A stretch of 64,000 nucleotides of DNA from Streptomyces sp. TBY4 (GTDB taxonomy: Bacteria; Actinomycetota; Actinomycetes; Streptomycetales; Streptomycetaceae), in assembly GCF_024213195.1 (NCBI RefSeq), contig NZ_JANAVF010000003.1:271420-335419 (forward strand), written 5' to 3'. The stretch's first letter is position 1; each line of letters opens with the position of its first letter. This document shows positions 33,656-42,683 of this stretch, piece after piece. Below the pieces are notes generated by a model. That model saw only the letters and a list, made by a program, of their open reading frames with translations, was not told where the DNA came from and did not search any database. The translations under genes and the position numbers were made by a program.

Positions 33656-34967
33656 CCAGTCCCGCGAAGGCACCCGCGAACACCACGGCGGCCCCCGTCA
33701 GCACAGCGCTGCGGAGGCCGCCTTGTACGTAGACGAGGGTGAGCACGGCGATGCCGAGGGCGCCGCCGAACTCGCGGATGGTGTTGTTCACCCCGGAGGC
33801 CAGGTTGTGCTCGTGCTCCTCGACGGAGCCGATCACCGACGCGGGGTTGGCGGCGAAGACCAGGCCCATGCCGACGCCGGCGAGCACCATGGCGGCGACC
33901 ATCGGCCCGTAGGAGACGCCGGGCCGGGCGATCAGTCCCAGCCAGGCCAGCGCGAGGGCCTGGGCCAGGCAGCCGGCCGCCTGGAGCCGCCAGTCGCCCA
34001 CCCGGTCCAGCAGGGCACTGGCCACGGGTACGGCCACCATCGGGGCCACGGTCCAGGGCAGGGTGCGCAGGCCCGCTTCGAGCGGGGAGTAGCCCATCGG
34101 GCCCTGGAGGAACTGGGCCAGGAAGAAGATGGAGCCGAACACGCCGAAGTACATGGCCATCGCCAGCGCGTTGCTCAGCATGAACGGCCGCACCCGGTAG
34201 AGGTGGAGCGGGATCAGCGGATGTGCGGCGGTGCGCTGGCGGTAGGCGAACGCGGCGGCGAGCGCGGCCGTCAGCGCGACGCCGAGGAGCGTGCGGAGCA
34301 CTGCCCCGTCCTCGCCGGCCCACTGGATGATGGACCAGACGGCGGCGACGACGGTGCCGCAGGAGAGCAGGGTCCCCCACACGTCGAGGGGGCGGGCCGC
34401 GCCGGTGGACTCCCGTACGGCCCACAGGGCGAGCGGTACGGCCAGCAGGCCCACCGGGACGTTGAGCCAGAAGATCCAGTGCCAGTCGAGGCCCTGGGTC
34501 ACCATCCCGCCGGCCATCGGGCCGATGGCGATGCCCAGGCCGTTGACCCCGCCCCACACGCCGACGGCCAGAGCGCGCTTGGCCGGGCCGACCGCGGCGA
34601 CCGCGAGGGTGAGGGAGACCGGCAGGATCGCGGCGGCTCCGGCGCCCTGCAGGACGCGGGCGGCCATCAGGGCGCCGGCCGAGGTCGCCAGTGCGCAGGC
34701 GGCGGAGGCCGCGGTGAAGACGCCGATGCCCCAGACGAAGACGCGGCGCCGGCCGATCCGGTCGCCCAGTGCGGCGCCGGCGAGCAGGAGTCCGGCGAAG
34801 GGCAGGATGTAGCCGTTGACCACCCATTGCAGGCCGGTCTGGCTGGTGTTCAGGTCCTCCGCGATCACGGCGAGGGCGTTGGTGACCACCAGGTTGTCCA
34901 CGGCGACCATGAACATGGGCAGCGAGGTCGCCACCAGGGCCCACGCGGGCCGGTCGGCTCTCGTCAC
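33558..34967 (-). CDS. MFS exporter, DHA2 (14-TM) type
   Basis: The 469-residue protein has fourteen membrane segments and drug/H+ antiporter motifs (VDNLVVTNALAVI in TM1, GDRIGRRRVFVWG as motif A, DWHWIFWLNVP). It probably exports the cluster's product. The GTG at 34967 follows GGAACGAAG; an upstream GTG at 35018 lacks an RBS. It ends the leftward operon AfsA-HAD-reductase-SnoaL-MFS, although a 108-base gap with a short dyad (GCCGAAC/GTTCGGC, 35029-35051) precedes it. Confidence 0.92.
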   Translation of the reverse strand: MTRADRPAWALVATSLPMFMVAVDNLVVTNALAVIAEDLNTSQTGLQWVVNGYILPFAGLLLAGAALGDRIGRRRVFVWGIGVFTAASAACALATSAGALMAARVLQGAGAAAILPVSLTLAVAAVGPAKRALAVGVWGGVNGLGIAIGPMAGGMVTQGLDWHWIFWLNVPVGLLAVPLALWAVRESTGAARPLDVWGTLLSCGTVVAAVWSIIQWAGEDGAVLRTLLGVALTAALAAAFAYRQRTAAHPLIPLHLYRVRPFMLSNALAMAMYFGVFGSIFFLAQFLQGPMGYSPLEAGLRTLPWTVAPMVAVPVASALLDRVGDWRLQAAGCLAQALALAWLGLIARPGVSYGPMVAAMVLAGVGMGLVFAANPASVIGSVEEHEHNLASGVNNTIREFGGALGIAVLTLVYVQGGLRSAVLTGAAVVFAGAFAGLAIGRTKARPGSVPAPSATPSARSDRPEPSRLP

Positions 34968-35075
34968 GGCTTCGTTCCTTTCTGTTCTGCGAGTCTGTGA
35001 CGTCTGCTGGAAATGCACGCAGGCCGCCGAACCCGTGGGGTGTTCGGCGACCTGAGTGGTGGGGCGGGGAAGGGG

Positions 35076-35519
35076 TTACGCCTGCGTGCCCGTGGGCGGC
35101 AGCTTCAGCTCGACCGCGCCGATCTGGGCCAGCAGGAAGAGGTCCTGGCGGCAGGCCCAGTGCTCGTGGACCAGGCCGTCGTCGCCGACGCGGTAGATGT
35201 GGATGTGCTCGACGTCGACCTTGTTGCCGGTGCCCTCGAAGCCGAGGAAGTTGCCGGTGTGGATTCCGGTGAACCGGACCCGGATCACGGCCCTGTCGCC
35301 GTCGGCGAAGGAGTCGAGGTGGTCCCAGCCGGCCTCGGAGAACACGGAGTTCATCCAGCGGGCGGTTCCGAGGTAGCCGTCGGGGCCGCCGGGGGTGCCG
35401 GGCGGGGCCTCGTAGTCGACGAAGTCGGGGGCGACCAGGGTGTGGGCGGCCTCCGCGTCCAGATCGTTGAAGATCCGGCCCATCTGGTGGGCGATCTCGA
35501 GGACCTTGTCGTTCGCCAT
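35076..35519 (-). CDS. SnoaL-like polyketide cyclase-family protein
   Basis: The 147-residue cytosolic protein has the SnoaL/NTF2-like pattern: IFNDLDAEAAHTLVAPDFVD, VRFTGIHTGNFLGFEGTGNK and a late VHEHWACRQDLFLLAQIGAV. Family members catalyse aldol cyclisation, hydroxylation or ester cyclisation in polyketide pathways. The Asp-His pairing (DVEHIHIY, HEHW) needed for cyclase activity is present. It lies 66 bases after the ketoreductase gene in the same direction. Confidence 0.85.
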   Translation of the reverse strand: MANDKVLEIAHQMGRIFNDLDAEAAHTLVAPDFVDYEAPPGTPGGPDGYLGTARWMNSVFSEAGWDHLDSFADGDRAVIRVRFTGIHTGNFLGFEGTGNKVDVEHIHIYRVGDDGLVHEHWACRQDLFLLAQIGAVELKLPPTGTQA

Positions 35520-35585
35520 GGGTTTCCTTTCCTGCGGATGGATGTGATGTGTGGGGGCGTGGGGGGAGCGGTGCGGTGGGGATGC

Positions 35586-36290
35586 TCAGTGGCCGACGCC
35601 GAGGCCGCCGGTGACGGGGATGACGGCGGAGGTCACGTACGAGGCCTCGTCGCTCGCGAGGAACTTCACGACGCCGGCCACCTCTTCGGGCCGGCCCGCG
35701 CGGAACAGGGAGGTCTGGCTGAGCAGGTGGTCGCGGCGCGGGCCGGTGACGTCCTTGACCATGTCGGTCTCGATCAGGCCCGGCGTCACCACGTTGACGG
35801 TGACCTTGCGGCGCCCGACCTCCAGGGCGAGCGAGCGCCCGAAACCGATCAGGCCGGCCTTGGAGGCGGCGTAGTTGGTCTGGCCCGGGGCGCCGGCGAG
35901 GGCGCTGACCGATGCGACGAGGACGATCCGGCCCCAGCGGGCCTTGACCATGTCCGTCAGGCATTCCTTGGTGACCGCGACCGCCGCGAGGAGGTTCGTC
36001 TCGATGACCGCCCGGAAGTCCTCGGCCTTCATGCCGAGCAGCAGCTCGTCGCGGGTGATGCCGGCGTTGGAGACCAGGACCTGGACCGGCCCGTGCTGGA
36101 TGCGGGCCTCTTCCACGGCGCGGCGCACGGACTCGGGGTCCGTCACCTCGCAGCGCACTCCGAACAGCCCCTCGGGCGGTTCGCCGGTGCGGTAGGTGAC
36201 GGTGACCTTGTCGCCCTGGTCGGCGAAGGCGCGGGCGGTGGCGAGGCCGATGCCTCTGTTCCCGCCGGTGACGAGCACGTGACGGCTCAC
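35586..36290 (-). CDS. FabG-like SDR ketoreductase
   Basis: The 234-residue short-chain dehydrogenase has TGGNRGIG (cofactor), SNAGITRD, the catalytic Ser in VASVSALAG and YAASK (Tyr-x-x-x-Lys). It is the only ketoreductase seen in the cluster, so it should reduce 3-ketoacyl-ACP during chain extension. Because it lies directly after an AfsA-like and a HAD gene, a role in butenolide reduction is an alternative. AAGGAG precedes the GTG; the HAD gene ends 13 bases upstream. Confidence 0.92.
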   Translation of the reverse strand: MSRHVLVTGGNRGIGLATARAFADQGDKVTVTYRTGEPPEGLFGVRCEVTDPESVRRAVEEARIQHGPVQVLVSNAGITRDELLLGMKAEDFRAVIETNLLAAVAVTKECLTDMVKARWGRIVLVASVSALAGAPGQTNYAASKAGLIGFGRSLALEVGRRKVTVNVVTPGLIETDMVKDVTGPRRDHLLSQTSLFRAGRPEEVAGVVKFLASDEASYVTSAVIPVTGGLGVGH

Positions 36291-36303
36291 GGTATCGGGC
36301 TCC

Positions 36304-36957
36304 TTATCGGGGGTCGGACGACAGCAGGGAGCGCAGCTGCTCCGCCGCCGTGCTCGTGTCGGTGAAGTGGATCGTCGTCCAGCCGGCGGCCTCGGCGCCC
36401 GCGATGTTGTGCGCGAGGTCGTCGATCAGGACGCAGTCGGCGGCGGGGACGCCGGCCCGCTCCGCGGCGAGCGCGAACATGGCGGGCGAGGGCTTGCGGT
36501 GGCCCACCTCGAAGGAGAGGAGGACGTCCTCGAAGAGCTCGTCCACGTCGACCATGCGGCGCCAGTAGGCGTCCCAGGTCGGGACCATGTTCGAGATCAT
36601 CCCGACGAAGGCGCCGCTCTCGCGGGCCTTGCGCAGTTCGGCGACCCACGCGAGGTTGGTCTCGCGGCCGTCGAACCAGGTGTCGGCGAGGGTCGTCAGC
36701 TTGCGTCCGGTGATGCCGTGATCGGCCGCCAGCACGGCGGAGATCTCGTCGAGCCACTCCTCCTCGGTGATGAGGGGGGTGTCGATGGGCTCCATCGGGT
36801 CGGTGGTGCCGTAGCGGGCGGTGACCTTGCCGAGGGCCTGCCCGAGGACCTGCTGGTCGAGGTTCTGGGCCGCGCAGAAGGCGGCCATCGTGTGGGAGAT
36901 CGGGGGTGTCAGGACACCGCCGAAGTCGGTCCAGACGGCAAGGCGCCGCGTACTCAC
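36304..36957 (-). CDS. HAD-family hydrolase
   Basis: The 217-residue protein has the HAD motifs: nucleophile Asp in WTDFGGVLT, Ser/Thr in GMISNM, Lys in GHRKPSP and the acidic pair in VLIDDLAHN. The class IA-like cap lies between. Phosphatases of this kind act after AfsA-type condensation to remove the glycerol-derived phosphate from butenolide or furan intermediates. Its GTG overlaps the AfsA-like stop by 4 bases, which supports that role (inference). Alternatives are a general phosphoglycolate-like phosphatase or dehalogenase. Confidence 0.88.
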   Translation of the reverse strand: MSTRRLAVWTDFGGVLTPPISHTMAAFCAAQNLDQQVLGQALGKVTARYGTTDPMEPIDTPLITEEEWLDEISAVLAADHGITGRKLTTLADTWFDGRETNLAWVAELRKARESGAFVGMISNMVPTWDAYWRRMVDVDELFEDVLLSFEVGHRKPSPAMFALAAERAGVPAADCVLIDDLAHNIAGAEAAGWTTIHFTDTSTAAEQLRSLLSSDPR

Positions 36958-37943
36958 AGTTGGCTCCCGGATGCGGTGGTGACGGTGACGTGGGCGATCT
37001 GTTCGCCGGCCTGGACGAAGCGCACCGGAACCGTGCCGTGCGCACCCCCGGCGGGGCGGGCCGCTTCGGCGAGGACGGTGTCGTCCAGTTCGGCGAACCG
37101 GTCGAAGCGGGCCTCGAAGCCGACGGCGTACGTGGCCAGGGGTTCGCCGGTGGAGAGCAGGGCGATCTGGCGGGCGGCCTCGACGAGGGTCATGGCCGGG
37201 AGGTGGTCGTAGACGTGGTCGAAGAGCGCGCGGTTGTCGAAGCGGGGCGTCACCCGGGCCGTGACCGCTTCCGGCGCGTGTGCGGCGCGGGAGAGCACGA
37301 CGTTGAGGGGGTTGCCCCGGCCGACCTGCCCGGGTGCCTGGTGGCTGCTGCCGTCGTCGCCCGGGCCGTGGCGGTCGTAGTCCGAGGTCAGGGGGGCCGG
37401 GGTGCCGCGCTGGGCGTGCCGCAGCACCTCGTTCTCGTGCGGGTTGAGGAAGAGCACGTCCATCTCGTGGTCGCCGACCTCGACCCCGTCCATGTAGTAC
37501 CGCTGGGCGACCTTGCCCTTGCGGACCCGGCCGCGCCGGTTCGCCTTGCCGGAGTACTCGGTGTCGATGTGCAGCCGTCCCGGCCTCGGGCCGACCTTCA
37601 GCGCCGCGAGGGCGAACAGGTCCATGCGGAAGCTGTCGACGATCATCGTGGTGCCCTGGGACAGGCCCATGTGGGCGTGCGATCCGGCGATCGCGGCCTG
37701 CCGGCCCGACTCCAGGAGCAGCAGGGCGTCGTAGAGGGCCGGCTGCTGCACGTGGTCGCTGTAGTAGCCGTGCGTCAGCGGCAGTTGGACCGCGGTGCGC
37801 ACGCGCATGGCGGTCAGGGGCCGGATGTCGGTCACGAAGACCTCGGAGACGGCGGCCCGGTGGACCAGGGAGCGGTCCACGGTGCGGCCGTAGGTGAGAT
37901 CGCCGGGCTCCGAGGGAAGCTCCGGAACCACTTCTGTGGTCAT
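36954..37943 (-). CDS. AfsA-family (A-factor/butenolide biosynthesis) protein
   Basis: The 329-residue protein has two AfsA hotdog repeats: HRAAVSEVFVTDIRP and THGYYSDH in the first, FDNRALFDHVYDHLPAMTLV in the second. AfsA joins a 3-oxoacyl-ACP with dihydroxyacetone phosphate to begin gamma-butyrolactone-type signals. It heads a leftward operon with HAD and SDR genes, the three functions needed for such a signal, inside a cluster that makes ACP-bound acyl chains. The leader contains a 13-bp tandem repeat. A receptor of ArpA type was not found. Confidence 0.88.
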   Translation of the reverse strand: MTTEVVPELPSEPGDLTYGRTVDRSLVHRAAVSEVFVTDIRPLTAMRVRTAVQLPLTHGYYSDHVQQPALYDALLLLESGRQAAIAGSHAHMGLSQGTTMIVDSFRMDLFALAALKVGPRPGRLHIDTEYSGKANRRGRVRKGKVAQRYYMDGVEVGDHEMDVLFLNPHENEVLRHAQRGTPAPLTSDYDRHGPGDDGSSHQAPGQVGRGNPLNVVLSRAAHAPEAVTARVTPRFDNRALFDHVYDHLPAMTLVEAARQIALLSTGEPLATYAVGFEARFDRFAELDDTVLAEAARPAGGAHGTVPVRFVQAGEQIAHVTVTTASGSQL

Positions 37944-37952
37944 ACCTGATTC

Positions 37953-37998
37953 CTTCGGCTGGTTCTTCAGCTGGGTTCTTCGGCTGGGTTCTTCGGCC
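37953..37998. repeat. 13-bp tandem repeat in the afsA-like leader
   Basis: About 3.5 copies of CTTCGGCTGGGTT with exact 13-base period (one copy lacks a G, one has A for G) lie 10-55 bases upstream of the AfsA-like ATG, between its promoter and RBS. Confidence 0.75.
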
Positions 37999-38157
37999 TT
38001 CGCGGGGGGAGTTCGCGTTCGGATTGAGCCTGGCACTCCGGCATGGAACCGCGATCGTGCACAAATTCAAGACCGATAAAAGCTGGGCAATTCGTGTGCG
38101 CGACGGATCCGGGCCGGCTTCTCGTGGCCGGGGGGTAAACGCGGAGGGGAAACGCAG

Positions 38158-38163
38158 TATCCT
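38158..38163 (+). promoter_or_regulatory. Candidate -10 of leaderless merR-like gene
   Basis: TATCCT with GTAAAC at 38135-38140 (17-bp spacer) would start transcription at the ATG at 38170, and no Shine-Dalgarno is present. Confidence 0.5.
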
Positions 38164-38169
38164 GGTGGA

Positions 38170-38817
38170 ATGCGTATCGGAGAGCTGGCGCGGAGTACCG
38201 GAGTTTCGGTAGCGACGGTCAAGTACTACGCCCGTGAAGGGCTGTTGCCGTCCGGAGAGCGGACGAGCCCCAACCAGGTGAGCTACTCCGAGGCGCACGC
38301 GCACCGGCTCAGGCTGATCCGGGCGATGCTGGAGGTCGGCGGTCTGTCGATCGCCGCCGTCCGTGAGGTGCTCGCCGAGGTCGACTCGCCCCACCGCACG
38401 GTCCACGGGATGCTCGGCGTCGCCCAGTCCGCGGTCACCCGCGCCGTGGCCGACCCGAATCCGGACGGCGACTGGGCGGGTGCCGAACGCGCCGTCGAGG
38501 AGCTGGTGCGGCGCCAGGGCTGGGCGGTCAAGCCCGAGAACCCCGGCTGGAAGGCGCTGGTCCAGATCGTCGTGACCTACAGCGACCTGGGCCGGAGCGA
38601 TCTGCTGACCCTGCTCGACGAGTACGCGGCCGTGGCCGGACGGCTGGCCGGCGCCGAGCTGGCGGCCCTCGCACGGGTGCCCGGTGTGGACGGCAAGGTG
38701 GAGGGTGTCGTCCTCGGCACCCTCCTCGGTGACGCGGCCATGTCGGCCCTGCGCCGCATCGCGCAGGAGGACGCGTCCGGACGCGTGGCGGCCCGGGCGG
38801 GGGATCAGGCGCTGTAG
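38170..38817 (+). CDS. MerR-family regulator
   Basis: The 215-residue protein begins with a full MerR helix-turn-helix (MRIGELARSTGVSVATVKYY) and wing (YSEAHAHRLRLIRAML), then a coiled coil and a C-terminal effector-like domain (about 120-205). No Cys metal-binding motif is present, so it should sense an organic ligand or protein. The C-terminal domain is clearly related to that of the second MerR-like protein at 49707-50318 (shared LxGxxxLGDxAxSALRR pattern). Its 3' end overlaps the convergent methyltransferase by 13 bases. Confidence 0.9.
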   Translation: MRIGELARSTGVSVATVKYYAREGLLPSGERTSPNQVSYSEAHAHRLRLIRAMLEVGGLSIAAVREVLAEVDSPHRTVHGMLGVAQSAVTRAVADPNPDGDWAGAERAVEELVRRQGWAVKPENPGWKALVQIVVTYSDLGRSDLLTLLDEYAAVAGRLAGAELAALARVPGVDGKVEGVVLGTLLGDAAMSALRRIAQEDASGRVAARAGDQAL

Positions 38818-39449
38818 ACGAGCTCCGGGGTGGGTGCGGGTGCCACCAGGGCCAGGTGGTGCACGTGGGCGGGCGGTACGTTCCACAGCACGGTCTCGGT
38901 GCGGAACCGGTGGCGCTGCAGGGTGCGTTCCAGTACCGCCTGGGTGCCCAGCGTGCGCTCGCGCGTCTCGCCCGAGGTGAGGGCCCGGCGCAGGGGCGGG
39001 ATGCCGGCGTAGGCGAAGAAGGACAGCGTGCCGCCCGGGTTCAGCGAGTCCAGCAGCTGCCCGAGGATGTCCTCCACGACCGGGGCCTCGAAGTTTGCGA
39101 AGGGCAGGCCGCACACGATCGTGTCGTACGAGCCGAGTTCGTGGTCCTGGACCAGACCCGGCAGCAGGCCTATGCGCGGGTCCTCCCGGTAGGCGTGCCG
39201 CAGCAGGTCGGCGAACCGCGGGTTGGGCTCGATCAGTTCGAGGGTGTCGAGGGGTCCCAGGGCCGGCTGGATGTGCCGGGTGACGGCGCCGGTGCCGGGG
39301 CCGACCTCGAGCACGGCGCGCGGCCTGCCCGGGCTGGGGATCACGTAGCGGGTGAGGGCACGGGCCAGTAAGGGACTGCTGGGGGCGATGGCCCCCGTGT
39401 CCCGACGGGTCCGGGCGAACTCCCTGAGGAACAGCATCACGTCGGTCAT
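38805..39449 (-). CDS. Class I SAM-dependent methyltransferase (phospholipid N-methyltransferase-like)
   Basis: The 214-residue protein has the SAM-binding motif VLEVGPGTGAVTRHI, the acidic strand-2 residue in LELIEPN and motif IV-like VCGLPFANF. The N-terminus FLREFARTRRDTGAIAPSSP resembles phospholipid N-methyltransferases and KsgA-like enzymes. The substrate is uncertain; it may be a lipid enzyme unrelated to the polyketide. It is divergent from a DedA-like gene. Confidence 0.8.
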   Translation of the reverse strand: MTDVMLFLREFARTRRDTGAIAPSSPLLARALTRYVIPSPGRPRAVLEVGPGTGAVTRHIQPALGPLDTLELIEPNPRFADLLRHAYREDPRIGLLPGLVQDHELGSYDTIVCGLPFANFEAPVVEDILGQLLDSLNPGGTLSFFAYAGIPPLRRALTSGETRERTLGTQAVLERTLQRHRFRTETVLWNVPPAHVHHLALVAPAPTPELVYSA

Positions 39450-39665
39450 GCGCGCCGCCTAGGCTGGTCATAGGTGATAGTGAATCTATCGATACCTTAG
39501 GTTACAGTTCTTGTGGAGGCGCGCTCATCCGCTGCCGAACCGACGCTAGTGACCCGCCGACCTGGGGTCATCACCACCAATGACCCGGCACATGCCTCGA
39601 AAGAGGTAGTGCCGGCAACCCCCCGGACCCCTCGGGGCCGGGGCGTAACGGATGGAGGGAAGGCC
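39450..39665. promoter_or_regulatory. Divergent methyltransferase/DedA promoter region
   Basis: The 216-bp gap holds an AT-rich core near 39480-39500 and, at 39593-39609, TGCCTCGAAAGAGGTAG, a 17-mer repeated exactly at 50449-50465. Its CCTC-GAAA-GAGG centre is a short dyad. Confidence 0.5.
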
Positions 39666-40322
39666 GTGGACATCAACTCGCTCGTGAGCTGGGTCGACGT
39701 GACCTCCGGCCTGGCGGGCGGCCTGTCGGGCTGGGCCTGCTGGGCGTACGCGATCCTGGCGCTGACGACCCTGCCGCCGCTGCTGCCGAACAACGTGCTG
39801 CTGGTGACCAGCGGCGTGCTCGCGGCGCGCGGGGAGATGTCGATCGTCCTGGTCGTGCTGTCGGTGGCCGGCAGCGCGCTCCTCGGTGACCTGCTGCTGC
39901 ACCGCTGCGGCCGGTTCCTCGGGGACCGGGCGCGGCTGGGCACCGTGGCGCGCGGCCGGCGCGGCGAGCTCTTCGAGTGGATGTCCGCGCAGGTGCGCCG
40001 GCGCGGCATCCCGTTCGTCGTCGGGGTGCGCTTCCTGCCGAGCGGGCGGCTGCTGGGCGGGCTCTCGGCGGGCGCCGCCGGGTACCCGCTGGGCAAGTTC
40101 GCCTCCGGGGCCGCGATCGCCGAGCTGATATGGACCGCGTACTCCGTGGGAGTGGGCTATTTCGGCGGCGCGATCAGCGACGACCCGGTCCACTCGGTCG
40201 TCATCGGAATCGGGCTGTCACTTGTGGTGGGAGTGGCCGCCTCGCTCGTGCAGCGGCGCACCACCCGGCCCGCCGCCCTTCCCGTGCGGAGCACGGCCGG
40301 GAGTGTGTCGAAAGAGGTGTAG
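39666..40322 (+). CDS. DedA/VTT-domain membrane protein
   Basis: The 218-residue protein has about five hydrophobic segments and the VTT-domain core (GSALLGDLLLHRCGRFLGDR and RFLPSGRLLGGLSAGAAGYP). DedA proteins flip or transport phospholipid carriers and support membrane and envelope homeostasis. The GTG follows GGAGGGAAGG. The neighbouring divergent methyltransferase may share this lipid role, so these two genes could be older residents inside the cluster. Confidence 0.87.
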   Translation: MDINSLVSWVDVTSGLAGGLSGWACWAYAILALTTLPPLLPNNVLLVTSGVLAARGEMSIVLVVLSVAGSALLGDLLLHRCGRFLGDRARLGTVARGRRGELFEWMSAQVRRRGIPFVVGVRFLPSGRLLGGLSAGAAGYPLGKFASGAAIAELIWTAYSVGVGYFGGAISDDPVHSVVIGIGLSLVVGVAASLVQRRTTRPAALPVRSTAGSVSKEV

Positions 40323-40445
40323 CGAACCATCCGAATGTGCATTCCGCGTAATTACCGGCTCTGAAAGAGTCATGAACCGAACCTGCGCGGGGTCGGACGT
40401 ATTCAGCAAGCCTCAGCAAAAGCGATACCAGCCAGGGAGAGAAAA

Positions 40446-42683
40446 TTGTTTGCCGCCATCGGAGCATTCACCGCGCGGCGTCGCAAATGGGTCGTGATCG
40501 CGGCGGTCGTCTTCACACTGTTCGCAGGCGTGTGGGGCACCGGCGTCTTCGGCTCGTTCACCGGCGGTGCCGGATTCGACGACCCGGCCAGTGAGTCGGT
40601 CGAGGCCGACAAGGTTCTCGAGGGCCCGCTGGGACGCGAGTCCAACGACGTGATCGTCCTCTACGAGTCCAAGGTCGCCGGCCAGAGCGCCGAGGAGTTC
40701 GGCGGCGCCGTCCGGTCGGCCCTCGCCGGGGTCCCGCGCGAGGGCATCACCCGCCTGAGCTCCTTCTGGGAGCCGGGCGCGGAGGGTGCGGACGCGTACG
40801 TGTCCCGCGACGGCACCCGCATGTACGCGACCGTGCAGTTCGCCGGCGAGGACGACCAGAAGCAGGTCGAGGCGCTGACGAAGATCAAGGAACAGTTCGA
40901 GGCCGAGGGGGTCACCGCCCGCTTCGGCGGCGTGGCCGCCATGACCGAGCAGGTCAACGCCCTGACCGGCTCGGACATCGCCCGGGCCGAGATGCTCTCG
41001 ATCCCGATCCTGCTCGTCCTGCTGGTGCTGATCTTCCGCAGCGCGGTCGCCGCGCTGCTGCCCCTGGCCGTCGGCACCTTCGTGGCGCTCGGCTCCTTCG
41101 TGGTGCTGCGCGTGCTGACGATGTTCACCGAGATCTCCAGCACCGTCATCAACGTCATCACGATCCTGGGCCTCGGCCTGGCCATCGACTACGCGCTCTT
41201 CCTGGTCAACCGCTTCCGCGAGGAACTGCACGCCGGGGCCGACGTGGACACCGCGGTCCGGCGCGCGACGGCCACCGCCGGGCGCACGGTCGCCTTCTCC
41301 GGGCTCGCCGTGGCGATCTCCTTCGCGGGTCTGGCCCTCTTCCCGTCGCGGTTCCTGTCCTCCATGGGCTACGCGGCCGTCGCCGTGGTCTCCTTCGCGG
41401 TCGTCGGCTCGCTGACGCTGCTGCCGGCGCTGCTGCGCTACACGGGACACCGCATCGACAAGTGGCGGATCCCGCTGCCCGGCGGCCGCCGGGGCGCGGA
41501 GAAGCCGCTGACGCAGGGCCGCTGGTACCGCACCGCGCACGCGGTCATGCGCAAGCCCCTGCTCTCCTCGCTGGCGATCGTCGCCGTCCTGGTCGGCCTC
41601 GGCGCGCCGCTGCTCGGCGTCAACTGGGCCCGGCCGGGCGAGTGGGTGCTGCCGTCGAGCGGGGACGCGAAGGTCGTCAGCAAGACCCTGGCCGCCGACT
41701 TCGACACCAACCCCGGCCGGATCATGACCTCGGTCGTCCGCTTCGACGGCCCGGCCGACCGCGGCGCCGTGGAGGCGTACGCGGACCGGCTGGAGAAGGT
41801 CGAGGGCGTCACCTCCGCAACGGCCAGTGCCTTCGCGGGCAACGACGCGCGGGTGACGGTGCGTTACGCGCCCGACGCGATGTCCAAGCCGGCCGTGGAC
41901 CTGGTGCACGGGGTCCGGGACACCGCCGCGCCGGAGGGTGCGAAGACCCTGGTGACCGGTATGCCGGCCTCCCGCGTGGACATCGTCGACATGATCGGCG
42001 GACGGCTCCCGTGGATGGCCCTGTTCGTGGCGGTCGTCTCCTTCCTGGTGCTCTTCCTGGCCTTCGGCTCGCTGCTGCTCCCGCTGAAGTCCGTGATCCT
42101 GAACCTGCTGTCGCTCCTGGCCACCTTCGGCGCCATCAAGTGGATCTTCCAGGACGGGCACCTCTCCGGACTGCTCGGCTTCGAACCCATCGGCGCCGTG
42201 GACGCCAACTTCCCCGTCCTCATCGTGGCGATCGCCTTCGGCCTGGCCATGGACTACGAGGTCTTCCTGCTCTCCCGCGTCCGCGAGGAGTGGGAGGCCA
42301 GCGGCGACCCGGTCGAATCGATGGCCATCGGGCTCCAGCGCACCGCGAAGATCATCACCAGTGCCGCACTGCTGCTCGTCGTCGTGGTCGGCGGATTCAC
42401 CACCTCGTCCATCCTGTTCATGAAGATGATCGGGGTCGGCCTGGTGATCGCGGTCATCATCGACGCGACCGTCGTCCGCGGCCTGCTCGTGCCGGCCACC
42501 ATGGCCCTGATGGGCAAGTGGGCCTGGTGGGCGCCCGCGCCCCTGGCCCGCTGGTGGTCCCGCTACGGCTTCCGGGAGTCCGCCGCCGTGGAACGTACGG
42601 GCCCCGTGCCGCAGGCCGGCGCGCGCGTCGCAGGCGCCTCTGACACGGCCGGCACCGCCCACGCCGCCGAGGCCGGGCGATGA
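40446..42683 (+). CDS. MMPL-family transporter
   Basis: The 745-residue protein has the RND/MMPL layout: one N-terminal span, a large extracytoplasmic loop, five more spans, then the pattern repeated. GLGLAIDYALFLVNRFREEL and AFGLAMDYEVFLLSRVREEW are the paired proton-relay motifs. MMPL proteins export lipids, siderophores or polyketides such as actinorhodin-type products. TTG start at 40446 with GGGAG before it. It is the first gene of an operon coupled by ATGA to the next gene. Confidence 0.93.
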   Translation: MFAAIGAFTARRRKWVVIAAVVFTLFAGVWGTGVFGSFTGGAGFDDPASESVEADKVLEGPLGRESNDVIVLYESKVAGQSAEEFGGAVRSALAGVPREGITRLSSFWEPGAEGADAYVSRDGTRMYATVQFAGEDDQKQVEALTKIKEQFEAEGVTARFGGVAAMTEQVNALTGSDIARAEMLSIPILLVLLVLIFRSAVAALLPLAVGTFVALGSFVVLRVLTMFTEISSTVINVITILGLGLAIDYALFLVNRFREELHAGADVDTAVRRATATAGRTVAFSGLAVAISFAGLALFPSRFLSSMGYAAVAVVSFAVVGSLTLLPALLRYTGHRIDKWRIPLPGGRRGAEKPLTQGRWYRTAHAVMRKPLLSSLAIVAVLVGLGAPLLGVNWARPGEWVLPSSGDAKVVSKTLAADFDTNPGRIMTSVVRFDGPADRGAVEAYADRLEKVEGVTSATASAFAGNDARVTVRYAPDAMSKPAVDLVHGVRDTAAPEGAKTLVTGMPASRVDIVDMIGGRLPWMALFVAVVSFLVLFLAFGSLLLPLKSVILNLLSLLATFGAIKWIFQDGHLSGLLGFEPIGAVDANFPVLIVAIAFGLAMDYEVFLLSRVREEWEASGDPVESMAIGLQRTAKIITSAALLLVVVVGGFTTSSILFMKMIGVGLVIAVIIDATVVRGLLVPATMALMGKWAWWAPAPLARWWSRYGFRESAAVERTGPVPQAGARVAGASDTAGTAHAAEAGR

